Shown: positions 37,041 to 49,925 of the stretch, piece by piece | Position numbering within the stretch: the stretch's first letter is position 1 | Layout of the letters: each line of letters begins with the position of its first letter | Assembly: GCA_016584305.1 (NCBI GenBank) | Contig: JACEEZ010011873.1 | Location: 117,501-181,500 of the forward strand | Origin: Chionoecetes opilio | Taxonomy: Eukaryota > Arthropoda > Malacostraca > Decapoda > Majidae | Reading direction: 5' to 3' | Length of the DNA stretch: 64,000 nt | Translations under genes and position numbers: made by a program | Notes under the pieces: model-generated | The model's database searches: none | Told to the model about the DNA's origin: nothing | What the model saw: the letters and a program-made list of their open reading frames with translations, nothing else

Positions 37041-37120
37041 GGCGGGGCGGGGCGGGGCGGGGCGGAGCGGGGCTCAGCTTTATGCCCTAAGACCTGCAGG
37101 CAGAAAAGAAGAACAGAAAA
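37041..37120 (-). promoter_or_regulatory. HEATR1 5' leader: GC boxes and possible 5'UTR splice acceptor
   Basis: Immediately before the ATG, four GGCGGGG-type boxes stand in tandem (plus strand GGCGGGGCGGGGCGGGGCGG). Upstream on the minus strand, TTCTTCTTTTCTGCCTGCAG followed by GTC at 37093 looks like a good 3' splice site, so the leader may be joined to an unseen non-coding exon further right. Alternatively the pyrimidine tract lies at a TOP-like transcription start, common for ribosome-biogenesis genes. The sequence does not decide. Confidence 0.45.
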
Positions 37121-37172
37121 GAGGTTATGGCTGATAGCAGTAAACAGGGCATACAAAAAACCGAGTAGGTAG

Positions 37173-37368
37173 TGAAATTGTAAGCCGTCTATACTTGCAG
37201 CTACAAAGCATAAAACAACGCTGAAACAGGGTAGATTATACAGTCATGATATAAACTACTGTGTATCATCTTCAGTGGCACAGACACAGCAGTAGTGAGG
37301 CTATCATTGGTAATATATGGCACCTGGCGACATTAGTGCAGGTGGCGACTATAGTGTTATCTACGGTA
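37173..37368. mobile_element. Partial MITE, TACCGTAGATAACA family (copy 1)
   Basis: The right end CTATAGTGTTATCTACGGTA is preceded by GGCGACATTAGTGCAG and an internal module (AGTGAAATTGTAAGCCGTCT, then CATCTTCAGTGGCACAGACA) that is also present at 57477-57656. The left terminus is missing. Confidence 0.8.
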
Positions 37369-38829
37369 TGTAGTCTACTACTTCATTCTACCATAGTTTA
37401 TATGGTACAATATTAATAATACTTCCATACTCTCTTAGCCCCCTTCTCCCCCCCTAGTTTTTTGCACTACGCCTCGCCCCCTTATGAAAAACGGGGTTAT
37501 TTAGACCAAGAAGTCATTAGTGAGGACACAAACAATAAAAATCTATTAGAATATAAATAAAAGGCTTGTTTTTATAATAGCGGAAAGTTTTGAAGCCAGA
37601 AATACCCCATTTTTACCCATTTAACGTGCATATATTGCCTCTGCTTGGGTGTTACATCATGAAATACAGCCCCACACCCTTTCTTACCCCTTACATAGCC
37701 TTGAATATTGCACGGGAACCCGTAAATTGAGGTAAACAGCAGAAGAAAATAAGAGAAATAAGATAAGTGAAGCCAGAAATACCCCATTTTTACCTATTTA
37801 TCGTGCATATATTGTCTTTGTCAATAGGTAATATCATGCAATACAGCCCCACGCCCTTTCTTACCCCTTAAGTAGCCTTGAATATTGATCGGGGAGGCGT
37901 AAATTGAGGTATAAATGTAAGAATAAGGATAAATAAATATCCAATATGGCCGCTGTGACGTCATCAAGGACTTTATCAAAGAGCCTCTTGATCTTGACAT
38001 CCAGCTCGAGGCTACAACATTTCCCTTCATAATCAAATACATCAAATAATGCATAAATCAACACGGATAAAGTAAAATAATGATAAATAGGACACAATAA
38101 GCCTAAAAAAACAATGAAATAACGAAGAATTAATGAAATATCGAGTTTTAAAAGATGGCCGAAAAAACCGCAAATTCACCACAACAAAAATCGACTTTCT
38201 GACGAAGCTCTTATAATTCGTGAAAAAATATGAGCAAATAGTATATGATGTGTGTATCTTATAAACAGCAACAGATCCTCGTTTAGTGTTGAAACCAAGA
38301 AGCAACACATGTTTTGTTTTTTCGATAATTTGACCCTTTCCACCACTGAGTCAGATGTATTTCTTGAATAAACACGTGAAAAACACGTCTCATAAACACA
38401 CACAAACACACTGCGCCTGTAGGCACAGCTAATCACACACAAAAAACCTCACCGCTCATTTAGAAGGCAGAATAAGATTGACGTTAAAATGTAAACATAA
38501 ACCCCTTCAGACAAAAAATCTAAATACACTTAGCAGGCGCGTGATTAATACATAAAACGATGCCGAAATATTGAAATATATTAAAACACACAAAAATCTC
38601 CCTATATTTAGTGTAAAAAAGGAATTATCAACAAAATATCGGCAAATTATACGGATTTACTAACTGATTGAGTCACATTTCTTTTACGTAAACTCACACT
38701 TTTTATGGAAAAGTCATAAAAGAAACTGGGGTTTTCAATAAGGCAATGCATTCCAATATCGGTGCACGAATAAAAAAGTGAGTATTCGTTTTAAATACGT
38801 AATTGGCACCTCGTAACCTCAGGATTCCT
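37369..38829. other. Upstream region of HEATR1, no gene seen
   Basis: About 1.4 kb of mostly AT-rich unique sequence. A direct duplication is visible: GAAGCCAGAAATACCCCATTTTTACC…GCATATATTG…ACAGCCCCAC occurs at about 37590-37690 and 37769-37870. A perfect CRE-like TGACGTCA is at about 37956-37963. Small open frames (60-90 codons, minus strand) show no family similarity. Confidence 0.45.
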
Positions 38830-38915
38830 CAGAGCCAATCAGAGGCCTGGCATCTCTCCCTACATCTCTCAACCAATCAGCGTTCAGGAACCAACTGGCG
38901 GCCATGTTTGTTGTT
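38830..38915. promoter_or_regulatory. Candidate promoter: paired CCAAT boxes and YY1-like site
   Basis: GCCAATCAG (about 38834) and ACCAATCAG (about 38873) stand about 39 bp apart. They are followed by TGGCGGCCATGTTTG, similar to a YY1 site. These are typical of TATA-less housekeeping promoters. On the minus strand this could drive HEATR1 through a 5'UTR intron; on the plus strand no matching gene is seen. Confidence 0.3.
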
Positions 38916-39184
38916 TACCCAAGATATATACTTATTTAATGGGAAATAAGGCGAGATTTACCCTTAAATACCTTATTTATGACATAATAGTGATAGTAGG
39001 AGTATTGTTATTGATAAATATAGGGTGGACGATAATACATTGCCGCCATATTAGCCTTTCAGCGTAATATTCTCCCTAAAATAAAGGACTGCCCTTATTT
39101 TGATCTGGTAAATGCAATATTTTGACGTGTTTTCGCTAAGTGTCTCCGGCTGAATACTAGAGAGACGTACCCAGGGTATACCTT

Positions 39185-39250
39185 GATGCGCTGATCCTAG
39201 GTTCGAGTCCCACGTGCCCGAGATTAGCTTCTATGGACCACTGTGGCCCG
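39185..39250 (+). repeat. tRNA-related fragment with B box
   Basis: CTAGGTTCGAGTCCCACGTG contains a perfect RNA polymerase III B box (GGTTCGAGTCC) with a weak surrounding T arm. No convincing A box or cloverleaf upstream, so it is more likely a decayed SINE head than a tRNA gene. Confidence 0.35.
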
Positions 39251-39379
39251 CGCCGTACCCGTGGCCGCGGCGGTACGGGGTTCACGCCGTTATAGTGGAC
39301 GAGAACTGCGCGTTCGCTCTTTAGGTCAGACACACACACTGGGGGGCTATCACCTCACTCTTAGCCTCTCTCGCTTTAC

Positions 39380-39592
39380 CACATGTCACCTTTACTCTGG
39401 TGATATTTTTGTAGTTTGTTCATTTATAGCCCTACTATGACACAGATGAAGACACAAAATGACACAGACTCTCCAGATAGCCCCTTCTAACTGTCCTGAA
39501 ATCATGGATGTAGAAAGGTAACTATTAACGCCACCACACGGCTGTAAACAGAAAAAAACGTTGTCCTGGCGACCTTACTGTTATCTACGGTA
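39380..39592 (-). mobile_element. MITE half, TACCGTAGATAACA family (copy 2)
   Basis: It ends CCTTACTGTTATCTACGG and is an inverted near-copy of 57198-57410, sharing TGACACAGATGAAGACACAA, CCATGATTTCAGGACAGTTA (as its complement) and ACGCCACCACACGGCTG. Only one terminus of the larger element is present. Confidence 0.75.
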
Positions 39593-39844
39593 AGCCATAT
39601 TACCACCCTTCCCATATATTACTCACCAATAATGATGAGTACACACGGCCCGTCACTCCCTTACTCAGCTATATCGATGAGGCACTTAATATAACAGTCC
39701 TGGGGGCGATACATCAATAATGATCACCCACTGAGGCCACCAACACGTGTTCCACCGATCACTGTTGACATGAAACACGTGGTCTCAGTCTGGGCTCGGG
39801 GCTCGGGGCAGAATACCTCAGAGGAAAAGGAGCATCTAATTAAC

Positions 39845-40352
39845 TACCGTACATAACAGTATAGTCGCCACCTGCACTAATGTCGCCAGCTGCCATATAT
39901 CACGAATTATAGCATCACTACAGCCTTGTATGTGCCACTGAAGACATGTAGTGTGATGTACATAATATAAACTACTGTACATGTCTCTTCAGTGGCACAT
40001 ACAAGGCTGTAGTGATGCTAGAATTGATAATATATTGTGCCTGGCGACATTAGTGCAGTGGCGAGTGACTGGCGACTATTTGTTTGTTTGTTTAGAGGAT
40101 AATTCCTCAGCCATAGTGATCTAGCTACCGCTCGGGCTTAGTGTTGGGGGAAGCCAGCACCCCGGGAGGCGGGTCACAAACCCTGGCTAACACCCGGTAC
40201 CCATTCACTGCTGGGTGGACAGGGGCTCGGGTTTTAAGAAGACCGCCCGTCTGTCTTCGCTCCGCCCGGGGATCGAACCCAAGACTTCTTGGTTGTGAGC
40301 CGAGCGTGCTAACCCTTACACTACGGAGTATCCTTCTGTGTTATCTACGGTA
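39845..40352. mobile_element. MITE, TACCGTAGATAACA family (copy 3), split by a SINE
   Basis: Left end TACCGTACATAACAGTATAG and right end TTATCTACGGTA. The two halves form a long inverted repeat around TACAAGGCTGTAGTGATGCT (39.91-40.02 kb). The right TIR is interrupted after GGCGACTAT by a 254-bp SINE and resumes at TGTTATCTACGG. Compare the uninterrupted copy at 48312-48572. Confidence 0.85.
40080..40333 (-). mobile_element. tRNA-Val-derived SINE (copy 1)
   Basis: On the minus strand it starts GGATACTCCGTAGTGTAAGG, has an anticodon-like CAC loop (GGCTCACAACC) and a B box GGTTCGATCCCC. It continues with a non-tRNA body (CCCGAGCCCCTGTCCACCCA, then GGGTACCGGGTGTTAGCC) and ends in (AAAC)n. The same body occurs at 49301-49611. 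Acceptor-stem pairing is lost, so it is a SINE rather than a tRNA gene. Confidence 0.88.
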
Positions 40353-42039
40353 GTATTGTCATGATGGGAATTGGGGTAACTGGTCTGGGGTATTTATGAC
40401 TGGTCAACGTTACTTGAATGATATTATTTGGGGATGATTTGATAAATGATTACAACTTGACGGGAGGATTTAACTTAGTCTTCTGACTTCACTATCTGAT
40501 TGTAGTGTGACCACTTCTCACTACGGATAGTACTGAACAAGGGGGTATACTTAAGGGGAGGGATAATAAGTTTTAAGTTAGGGATTAGCTGCCACCAGCC
40601 CTGACGAGTATTTCGCTATGATTACTCCCGGGGCACGTTAGATTAATATTAATACTAGATTGATCTTGGTAGTCGTGGTCGGTACTAGGGATTATACCTA
40701 GTAAAGGCGGAACTCTTTTGGAAGTGTGGGGAATTATTTTCCTAACTCAGAATAATCACCTGGGTTTTCATAATAACACAAGAACTATATTTGTAAATGA
40801 AATCCTATTTATTTTGTAAACATGGTAAGTCTCTCACTTGAGATCATCTTCAGCATATAAGGGTTAACACTATATAGAGAAAACTCTACTCTGACATAAG
40901 AAATGCGACTTCACGCTCTGACCTAGGAATCTCCCTTAGTGATGAGATAAAGCTCTTCTGAGCATAAAATCTCCTTCACTAGAATTTCTATTCAGTGCAT
41001 TGCCCTACACTAGGTAACATAATACTTAATATTTATAAATCACACCTGGAAGATAGGTATCTAGTAGAGAAAGAATATGGCGAGAAAGTGTTGTTTGTGT
41101 GTTACAGTAAAACCATGTGGCTTTCTGAAGGAGACACGGACAGCCTGCAGTGACGCGAAGAGACGAATCTCGTTAATAACACTTATAAGGATGGGCGGAA
41201 CATCTATGCCTTAGTGACACTGAACTGTACCTATATATTTATATAGAAATATATAGATATAATATACTAAGGGAGAAAGACCACAGAAGTTAGGGACGAA
41301 GGTCTTACCTGCAGTGACGCGAAGAGACGAATGACTCGTTGGGGCCTCGTGGGCTTCCCGCAACAAAATGGAACTTGTTTGGAAAGTCTCACCGTGACTT
41401 CAGATGAAAACTTATAATCCCGAAATAACTATTTAAGTAATGAAAACTCGCGTACCTCAGAAAAGACTGTCCCTAATACCAACCAGTTACTTTGATGTAG
41501 AAGAATTTAATATTTTTAACCTAATATTCAAGAAGGATGGTTTTATATGTAATGTCGACCCTCCGAACACCTATTTCAGAGTGGAGTGGTATTGAAGACT
41601 TGCTTAGATTTTTGGTGGGCTTTAATTTTAGCGGGGATCCTTACTATAACGCCCATATATGACCATAACCGATAACGATAGGGATTATTTTGAAGGACGT
41701 TAAGACTCTGGGAGAGTTCCTTGGTCTGACCAGATGGCTGGCAAAAGATAAAAAGAACTGACATCATTAGTTATCACTGATCGCAGAATAATTATCCCAC
41801 GAATTTGGACTCGCATACGGCATGTGAGGGAGAGAGAGGGTATGAAAGAAGAAAAAAAAGAAAATGGCGGGAGAAGGATAGAAGATAAACAAAATGGTGG
41901 GAATGATAGCAGGGCGATGCGTCACCCATGAGACAGAGAAAAAAATTACCTACTGACAAGACATAGCTCGGGAATTTATAATAATAATTCTCATACTATC
42001 ATCTCCCGAATAATGGGCATTACAGTATAGTAGAATTAT
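40353..42039. other. Intergenic, no gene recognised
   Basis: About 1.7 kb of ordinary sequence. A 25-bp direct repeat, CCTGCAGTGACGCGAAGAGA plus CGAAT, occurs at 41143 and 41308. No splice-bounded exon or transposon ends could be recognised. The 63-codon minus-strand frame at 41576-41767 has no similarity I know. Confidence 0.45.
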
Positions 42040-44054
42040 TTAAGCCCTTCACGCCCAGATCTTTCCTTGGCTATATAAAATGGTCTGCTGTCAGCCATAA
42101 AATAACGAAAAGTCACTGAATATACCTCAGTAGTTAGTGGCCAAGAATACTAAACAGGTCATAGCTATAAAACATTGCTTATACTCACTACAAATCGTCT
42201 AATGGTACACAAATTACAATGGCAATTACGTTCTGGGCCTCAAAACATTGCTTATAGTCACTACAAATCGTCTAATGGTACACAAATTACAATGGCAATT
42301 ACGTTCTGGGCCTCAAAACATTGCTTATAGTCACTACAAATCGTCTAATGGTACACAAATTACAATGGCAATTACGTTCTGGGCCTCAAAACATTGCTTA
42401 TAGTCACTACAAATCGTCTAATGGCACACAAATTACAATGGCAATTACGTTCTGGGCCTCAAAACATTGCTTATAGTCACTACAAATTGTCTAATGGTAC
42501 ACAAATTACAATGGCAATTACGTTCTGGGCCTCAAAACATTGCTTATAGTCACTAAAAATCGTCTAATCACTACAAATCGTCTAATGGTACACAAATTAC
42601 AATGGCAATTACGTTCTGGGCCTCAAAACATTGCTTATAGTCACTACAAATCGTCTAATGGCACACAAATTACAATGGCAATTACGTTCTGGGCCTCAAA
42701 ACATTGCTTATAGTCACTACAAATCGTCTAATGGCACACAAATTACAATGGCAATTACGTTCTGGGCCTCAAAACATTGCTTATAGTCACTACAAATCGT
42801 CTAATGGTACCCAAATTACAATGGCAATAACGTTCTGGGCCTCAAAACATTGCTTATAGTCACTAAAAATCGTCTAATGGTACCCAAATTACAATGGCAA
42901 TAACGTTCTGGGCCTCAAAACATTGCTTATAGTCACTAAAAATCGTCTAATGGTACCCAAATTACAATGGCAATAACGTTCTGGGCCTCAAAACATTGCT
43001 TATAGTCACTACAAATCGTCTAATGGTACCCAAATTACAATGGCAATAACGTTCTGGGCCTCAAAACATTGCTTATAGTCACTACAAATCGTCTAATGGC
43101 ACACAAATTACAATGGCAATTACGTTCTGGGCCTCAAAACATTGCTTATAGTCACTACAAATCGTCTAATGGTACCCAAATTACAATGGCAATAACGTTC
43201 TGGGCCTCAAAACATTGCTTATAGTCACTACAAATCGTCTAATGGCACACAAATTACAATGGCAATTACGTTCTGGGCCTCAAAACATTGCTTATAGTCA
43301 CTACAAATCGTCTAATGGTACCCAAATTACAATGGCAATAACGTTCTGGGCCTCAAAACATTGCTTATAGTCACTACAAATCGTCTAATGGCACACAAAT
43401 TACAATGGCAATAACGTTCTGGGCCTCAAAACATTGCTTATAGTCACTACAAATCGTCTAATGGTACACAAATTACCATGGCAATAACGTTCTGGGCCTC
43501 AAAACATTGCTTATAGTCACTACAAATCGTCTAATGGTACTACACAAATTACCATGGCAATAACGTTCTGGGCCTCAAAACATTGCTTATAGTCACTACA
43601 AATCGTCTAATGGTACACAAATTACAATGGAAATTACGTTCTGGGCGGCATTTTGGAACACTACTAAGACCATCTTAGGGGACTAAGACCATCTTAGCGC
43701 TAGGTGGACATTTTCGGAAGCAAAGTTCGCTCCGCCTAAGACAGTGCAGCGAGTGTAAACTAAGGCAGGGTTGGGGTCGTCTTAGCCCGCAATTTTCTCC
43801 GTCACCATAACAACAATGGTTATATTATTGGTTATATATTATATATTTTAGACTGTATATAGTATATTAGGCTGTATAATACACTATGTATATATATATA
43901 GGTGTGGGCTATATATATACTATATATATAGGGGTGGGCTGGGCGGAATAGATATGATTTGCGACAGAAACGGTTAGCAGATTAATTCTAAACATATCAA
44001 AACACACCAGAAAAAAAGTGTCGTTATTCACGATAATATCACATACTGGCTATG

Positions 44055-44056
<2 letters not shown>

Positions 44057-44120
<64 letters not shown>
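44057..44120. repeat. (GT)n microsatellite
   Basis: About 32 uninterrupted GT dinucleotides inside the nested element. Confidence 0.97.
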
Positions 44121-44122
<2 letters not shown>

Positions 44123-44189
44123 AGGATGTAAAGGGGGAAGGAAGAGGAGGGAGAAGAAATAATAGAAGAAAAAAAAAGGAGACGAGGAG

Positions 44190-44830
<641 letters not shown>

Positions 44831-45871
44831 ATGAAGTTAGATAGTAAATTTGTTAATTACATTTAGATATGCATATACATAAGATTATGCTATGTTACAT
44901 ATATATTTATTTATTTATTTTTTAAGTCCTTTATGAAGCATTGGCAAAGTTTGGGTGACTATTTTTGACTTGGATAGAGAGAGAGAGAGAGACGGCGTGG
45001 TATACGTATTTCCCGCCAAATACAGACTTGTGTCGCGCGCGCTGATTGGTTAGGTGGCACTAAGAAGGGTAGGCCTTCTGTCCCCTTACACGAGGCTAAG
45101 ATGACGCCCGAAAATGCTTTCTTAGTAATCTTCTTGGCCCGGTATAACTAAGTCAGTCTTAGGACGCTAAGAGGGTGTAGTTTAGAGCCCCTTCCAAAAT
45201 GCCGCCCCCTGGGCCTCAAAACATTGCTTATAGTCACTACAAAGCGTCTAATGGTACACAAATTACAATGGCAATAACGTTCTGGGCCTCAAAACATTGC
45301 TTATAGTCACTACAAATCGTCTAATGGCACACAAATTACAATGGCAATAACGTTCTGGGCCTCAAAACATTGCTTATAGTCACTACAAATCGTCTAATGG
45401 CACACAAATTACAATCGCAATAACGTTCTGGGCCTCAAAACATTGCTTATAGTCACTACAAATCGTCTAATGGTACCCAAATTACAATGGCAATAACGTT
45501 CTGGGCCTCAAAACATTGCTTATAGTCACTACAAATCGTCTAATGGTACCCAAATTACAATGGCAATAACGTTCAGGTACCCAAATTACAATGGCAATAA
45601 CGTTCTGGGCCTCAAAACATTGCTTATAGTCACTACAAATCGTCTAATGGTACACAAATTACAATGGCAATAACGTTCTGGGCCTCAAAACATTGCTTAT
45701 AGTCACTACAAATCGTCTAATGGCACACAAATTACAATGGCAATTACGTTCTGGGCCTCAAAACATTGCTTATAGTCACTACAAATCGTCTAATGGCACA
45801 CATATTACAATGGCAATTACGTTCTGGGCCTCAAAACATTGCTTATAGTCACTACAAAGCGTCTAATGGTA

Positions 45872-47139
45872 GGGTGGGTTGGGGATGTACCGTACACTTT
45901 TTTTTTTTTTAATCAGGAAAAAAAAAATTGAGTGAAATCTGAATTTTTGTATTATGTATTACAAAATATAAGATATGGACTACATTATGTGTAAGGCACA
46001 ACTCTGGCAACATGATAAAAGCAACTGAAAAATAGGCCCGAAAAAAAAAACTAAAAACGTACGGACCATCCATAGGTGAGGACGCTCCATACAGAGATAT
46101 TTATCGATAAGTAAAAAAAAAAATTGAAAATAAAAAAATCAAGCACAGTTGAATTAGGGCAACACATTTCATGAAATGGACCCTAGTGATGAAATCAAAT
46201 CAATTTATATTAGCAATATAATAGTGCAAGCAATTTTAATCAATTAAAAAGTGAAAGTAAAAAAAAGTGAAAATAAATTTTGACTTTGAAGTTCCTGGAT
46301 TTTTTTTTTTTTAATATATATTTGCAATCCTATTAATACTTTCATTACCCTACATAATGTACTTAATCATGGAAGTGCTTCTGTAGCACTTCCAGAAGGG
46401 AACATAAATTAATAATTATTTATAATAAATGCAGATGATTTAATGCAATATTTGGCATATTTTAATTTGATTGAACTTAACACTGCTTGGAATTACCTTT
46501 AGAATGTAGATATAGGCCTATAGCCTAGTTTCATTAGGCTACACAATCTTGACAAGCATGGATGGAAGCATGGAAACATACTGGTAAAACACCACAAGGA
46601 TTATGAACAGATGAATGAAATCACATACTGTGATAGGTGTCACTATCTAATATTATGTTGCTGCATCCTACTTGACATTATTGAAAACACATAACCCATA
46701 CCAGAATTTTAAATTTTTTGTTTACACTGTGGATGTTACCTACATTTAAAAACCACACTGTACGAAGTGTCCACATGACGCCATTCACATGTAAACCAAC
46801 ATTTCGGATCGTTCGTGTGGCTGGAATGTCTTTATATCCCTTTGGTACATCACAACTGAACACATTTCGATACTTAATACCTTACCCCCACACTGCTGGC
46901 ATATTCATGAACACAAGAGACCATGAAATGGAGGCCAAATATTACATGGGACATGCCAAAAACAACAAAACTCACCTCTAAAATTATCCAAGCGCCGACC
47001 ATCCAAATCTCTCCCGCTCAGCTGATCGAACCCCTTTTCTCTTACTACATTTATACGGTAACTATCCTAAACCTATAAATATGGCCAAGGGAGCATTTGT
47101 ACGTTACATCCATATGTACGGTATCTCCCCAACCCACCC
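45872..47139. mobile_element. Tc1/mariner-like element with TA target duplication, 1268 bp
   Basis: Ends GGGTGGGTTGGGGATGTACC and GGTATCTCCCCAACCCACCC are inverted. TA stands at each side (45870-45871, 47140-47141), and excision restores the satellite sequence AATGGTACCCAAATTAC. The interior is AT-rich. The longest frame, 87 codons at 46718-46981, does not show a DDE transposase. Probably non-autonomous or decayed. TA duplication is the hallmark of the Tc1/mariner superfamily. Confidence 0.87.
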
Positions 47140-48311
47140 TACCCAAATTACAATGGCAATTACGTTCTGGGCCTCAAAACATTGCTTATAGTCACTACAA
47201 ATCGTCTAATGGTACACAAATTACAATGGCAATTACGTTCTGGGCCTCAAAACATTGCTTATACTCACTACAAATCGTCTAATGGTACCCAAATTACAAT
47301 GGCAATTACGTTCTGGGCCTCAAAACATTGCTTATAGTCACTACAAATCGTCTAATGGTACCCAAATTACAATGGCAATTACGTTCTGGGCCTCAAAACA
47401 TTGCTTATAGTCACTACAAATCGTCTAATGGTACACAAATTACAATGGCAATAACGTTCTGGGCCTCAAAACATTGCTTATAGTCACTACAAATCGTCTA
47501 ATGGTACCCAAATTACAATGGCAATTACGTTCTGGGCCTCAAAACATTGCTTATAGTCACTACAAATCGTCTAATGGTACACAAATTACAATGGCAATTA
47601 CGTTCTGGGCCTCAAAACATTGCTTATAGTCACTACAAATCGTCTAATGGTACCCAAATTACAATGGCAATAACGTTCTGGGCCTCAAAACATTGCTTAT
47701 AGTCACTACAAATCGTCTAATGGTACACAAATTACAATGGCAATAACGTTCTGGGCCTCAAAACATTGCTTATAGTCACTACAAATCGTCTAATGGCACA
47801 CAAATTACAATGGCAATAACGTTCTGGGCCTCAAAACATTGCTTATAGTCACTACAAATCGTCTAATGGTACACAAACTACAATGACAATAACGTTCTGG
47901 GCCTCAAAACATTGCCTATAGTCACTACAAAGCGTCTAATGGCACACAAATTACAATGGCAATTACGTTCTGGGCCTCAAAACATTGCCTATAGTCACTA
48001 CAAAGCGTCTAATAGCACCTAATTACAATGGAAATAAGTTAATGGCCTCAAGGGGTTAAGAGGATAATGGGTTCTGTCTTGAAGGAGGGAAAGAAGCGAC
48101 TCCAAAGATCACAAAAAGACGTCTTGAAGAAATGGAAAATCTGGCCCTAATTGAGTGACAACGCGTGATTACAGTGTGCTACGAAGGTAATTAGTGATTT
48201 GTGGCGTGTGTCATTAGTCTAGACAGCCGCTGGGGGGAATATAAGGCTTAAAACAAGGGTAAGACATGTACTGTGAGATGAGGAACCAATTTACTCGCTG
48301 TCTCTGTTGCT

Positions 48312-48572
48312 TACCGTAGATAACACTATAGTCGCCAGTCACTCGCCACTGCACTAATGTCGCCAGGCACAATATATTACCAATTCTAGCATCACTACAG
48401 CCTTGTATGTGCCACTGAAGAGACATGCACAGTAGTTTATATTATGTACATCACACTACATGTCTTCAGTGGCACATACAAGGCTGTAGTGATGCTATAA
48501 TTCGTAATATATTGTTAAGGCCGACATTAGTGCAGTGGCGAGTGACTGGCGACTATAGTGTTATTTACGGTA
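48312..48572. mobile_element. MITE, TACCGTAGATAACA family (copy 4), intact fold-back
   Basis: 261 bp from TACCGTAGATAACACTATAG to CTATAGTGTTATTTACGGTA. Most of its length is an inverted repeat around ACATGTCTTCAGTGGCACAT, giving a long hairpin. It is the clean reference for copy 3. Flanking target duplication is short, possibly TA. Confidence 0.9.
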
Positions 48573-48595
48573 GCTACTGTCAAATTCAGTGAAAA

Positions 48596-48912
48596 AACTC
48601 AAAATCAGTGTACGAAACAACCAACAAAACCTGGGTACGAAATAACTTGTGTACAAAACTCCCTGTAACCGTCAATCAATGGTGTGCAGTCAGTTCGTAC
48701 ACAATTTGTTTTCGTACATCAGTAGATTCGTACACCAAAAAGTTGTTTCGTAGTCGATATGAAACCCTAGTCGTTTCGTACACTCAGCTCAGAGTTGAAC
48801 TTGACTACTAGAGTTACGAAACGACACCAGGTATGTACGAAAAACTCAAAATCAGTGTACGAAACAACCAACAAAACCTGGGTACGAAACAACTTGTGTA
48901 CGAAACTCCCTG
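48596..48912. mobile_element. MITE CAGTCAG/CGTACAC family: tail fragment plus full copy
   Basis: A full copy from 48687 (CAGTCAGTTCGTACACAAT) to about 48912 (ACGAAACTCCCTG) is preceded by a tail fragment (48596-48665) identical to its own last about 70 bp. This tail is a direct partial duplication. Same family as 32960-33159. Confidence 0.78.
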
Positions 48913-49255
48913 TAACTCTGTCAATGGTGTGTGTGTGTGTGTGTGTTACGGGCAGTTTAGCCTTTTTATTGTTATATAGGGAGGGATAAGCATACATAAG
49001 GCTTATTAAGGTATATAAAAAGGTCATTTGTCATGTTATAATAAGAACATTGTTAAGCCTCTATCTGCTCAAGTGGGTGGCTGACACCCACGCCAGGCAC
49101 AGTAGCTCCCATGCCAACCCTCTGCCTGCAGTGGTCCTGGAGGCAGGCAACAGGCAGCTACATTACACCTGGCAGGAGTGGCGGCCATCCTCAACTCCGC
49201 CGATAACGGGCAACATTCTTCAAAGGCATCAAAGGTAGGTAAGTCACCCTGCCTG

Positions 49256-49830
49256 GTCAAACTTTTCCGTCTTTGTCTATTCATTAATGATCTAATGACA
49301 GGTATCCGTGGTGTAGGGGAAGCACGCTCGGTTCACAACCGAGAAGTCCCGGGTTCGATCCCCGGGCGGAGCGGAAACAGTTGGGCTGTTTCCTTAAAAC
49401 CCGAGCCCCTGTCCACCCAGCAGTGAATGGGTACCGGGTGTTAGCCGGGGGTTTGTGACCCGCCTCCCGGGGTGCTGGCTTCCCCCAACACTATAAGCAC
49501 TAGCAGACAGCTCTCTAGGGGTAGTCTGAGAGAGAGCTGTCTGGTTACAGCAGAGATCCATCTCAGCTGCGTCGATAACTGACAAAATTATTCAAACAAA
49601 AAACAAAAACAATAACTCAAAGCCCCATCCACTCCTACGCTGATGATTCTACCCTGCATTTTTCAACGTCGTTTATTAGACGTCCAACTCAACAGGAACT
49701 AAGTGATTCACGGAGAGATGCCACCGAGCGCCTAACTTCTGATCTTTCTATAATTTCTGATTGGGGCAAAGCAAACCTTGTTTTGTTCAATGCCTCAAAA
49801 ACCCAATTTCTTCACCTATTTATTTTTAAT
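49256..49830 (+). mobile_element. LINE reverse-transcriptase fragment (Jockey-like), split by a SINE
   Basis: 49256-49300 reads VKLFRLCLFINDLMT. After the SINE, 49612-49830 reads ITQSPIHSYADDSTLHF, and further on SDLSIISDWGKANLVLFNAS and KTQFLHL. FINDL, the catalytic YADD box and WG..NLV.FN.SKTQ are, in this order, RT palm motifs of Jockey/CR1-type LINEs. Dropping the SINE joins the two parts in frame. The fragment is 5' and 3' truncated. Confidence 0.88.
49301..49611 (+). mobile_element. tRNA-Val-derived SINE (copy 2)
   Basis: The head GGTATCCGTGGTGTAGGGGA has a perfect anticodon stem-loop (CTCGG TTCACAA CCGAG, anticodon CAC = Val) and T arm with B box GGTTCGATCCCC. The acceptor stem does not pair. 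The body matches copy 1 (AAAACCCGAGCCCCTGTCCA, then CTGGCTTCCCCCAACACT), then a unique 3' part and an A-rich (CAAAAA)n tail. Inserted inside the LINE RT. Confidence 0.9.
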
Positions 49831-49925
49831 GTGTTTAGAATTAATTTAGCTTATGCTTTTAGCGGGAATTAATATATTTTCATCTGTCTTCAGTGTGTGC
49901 GTAACAGGCAGCGGGACCCTTCAGC

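Noticed and set aside
49301..49375. A functional tRNA-Val (CAC) gene
   Set aside because: The anticodon and T arms are good but the acceptor stem does not pair, and a SINE body follows that also occurs at 40080-40333.
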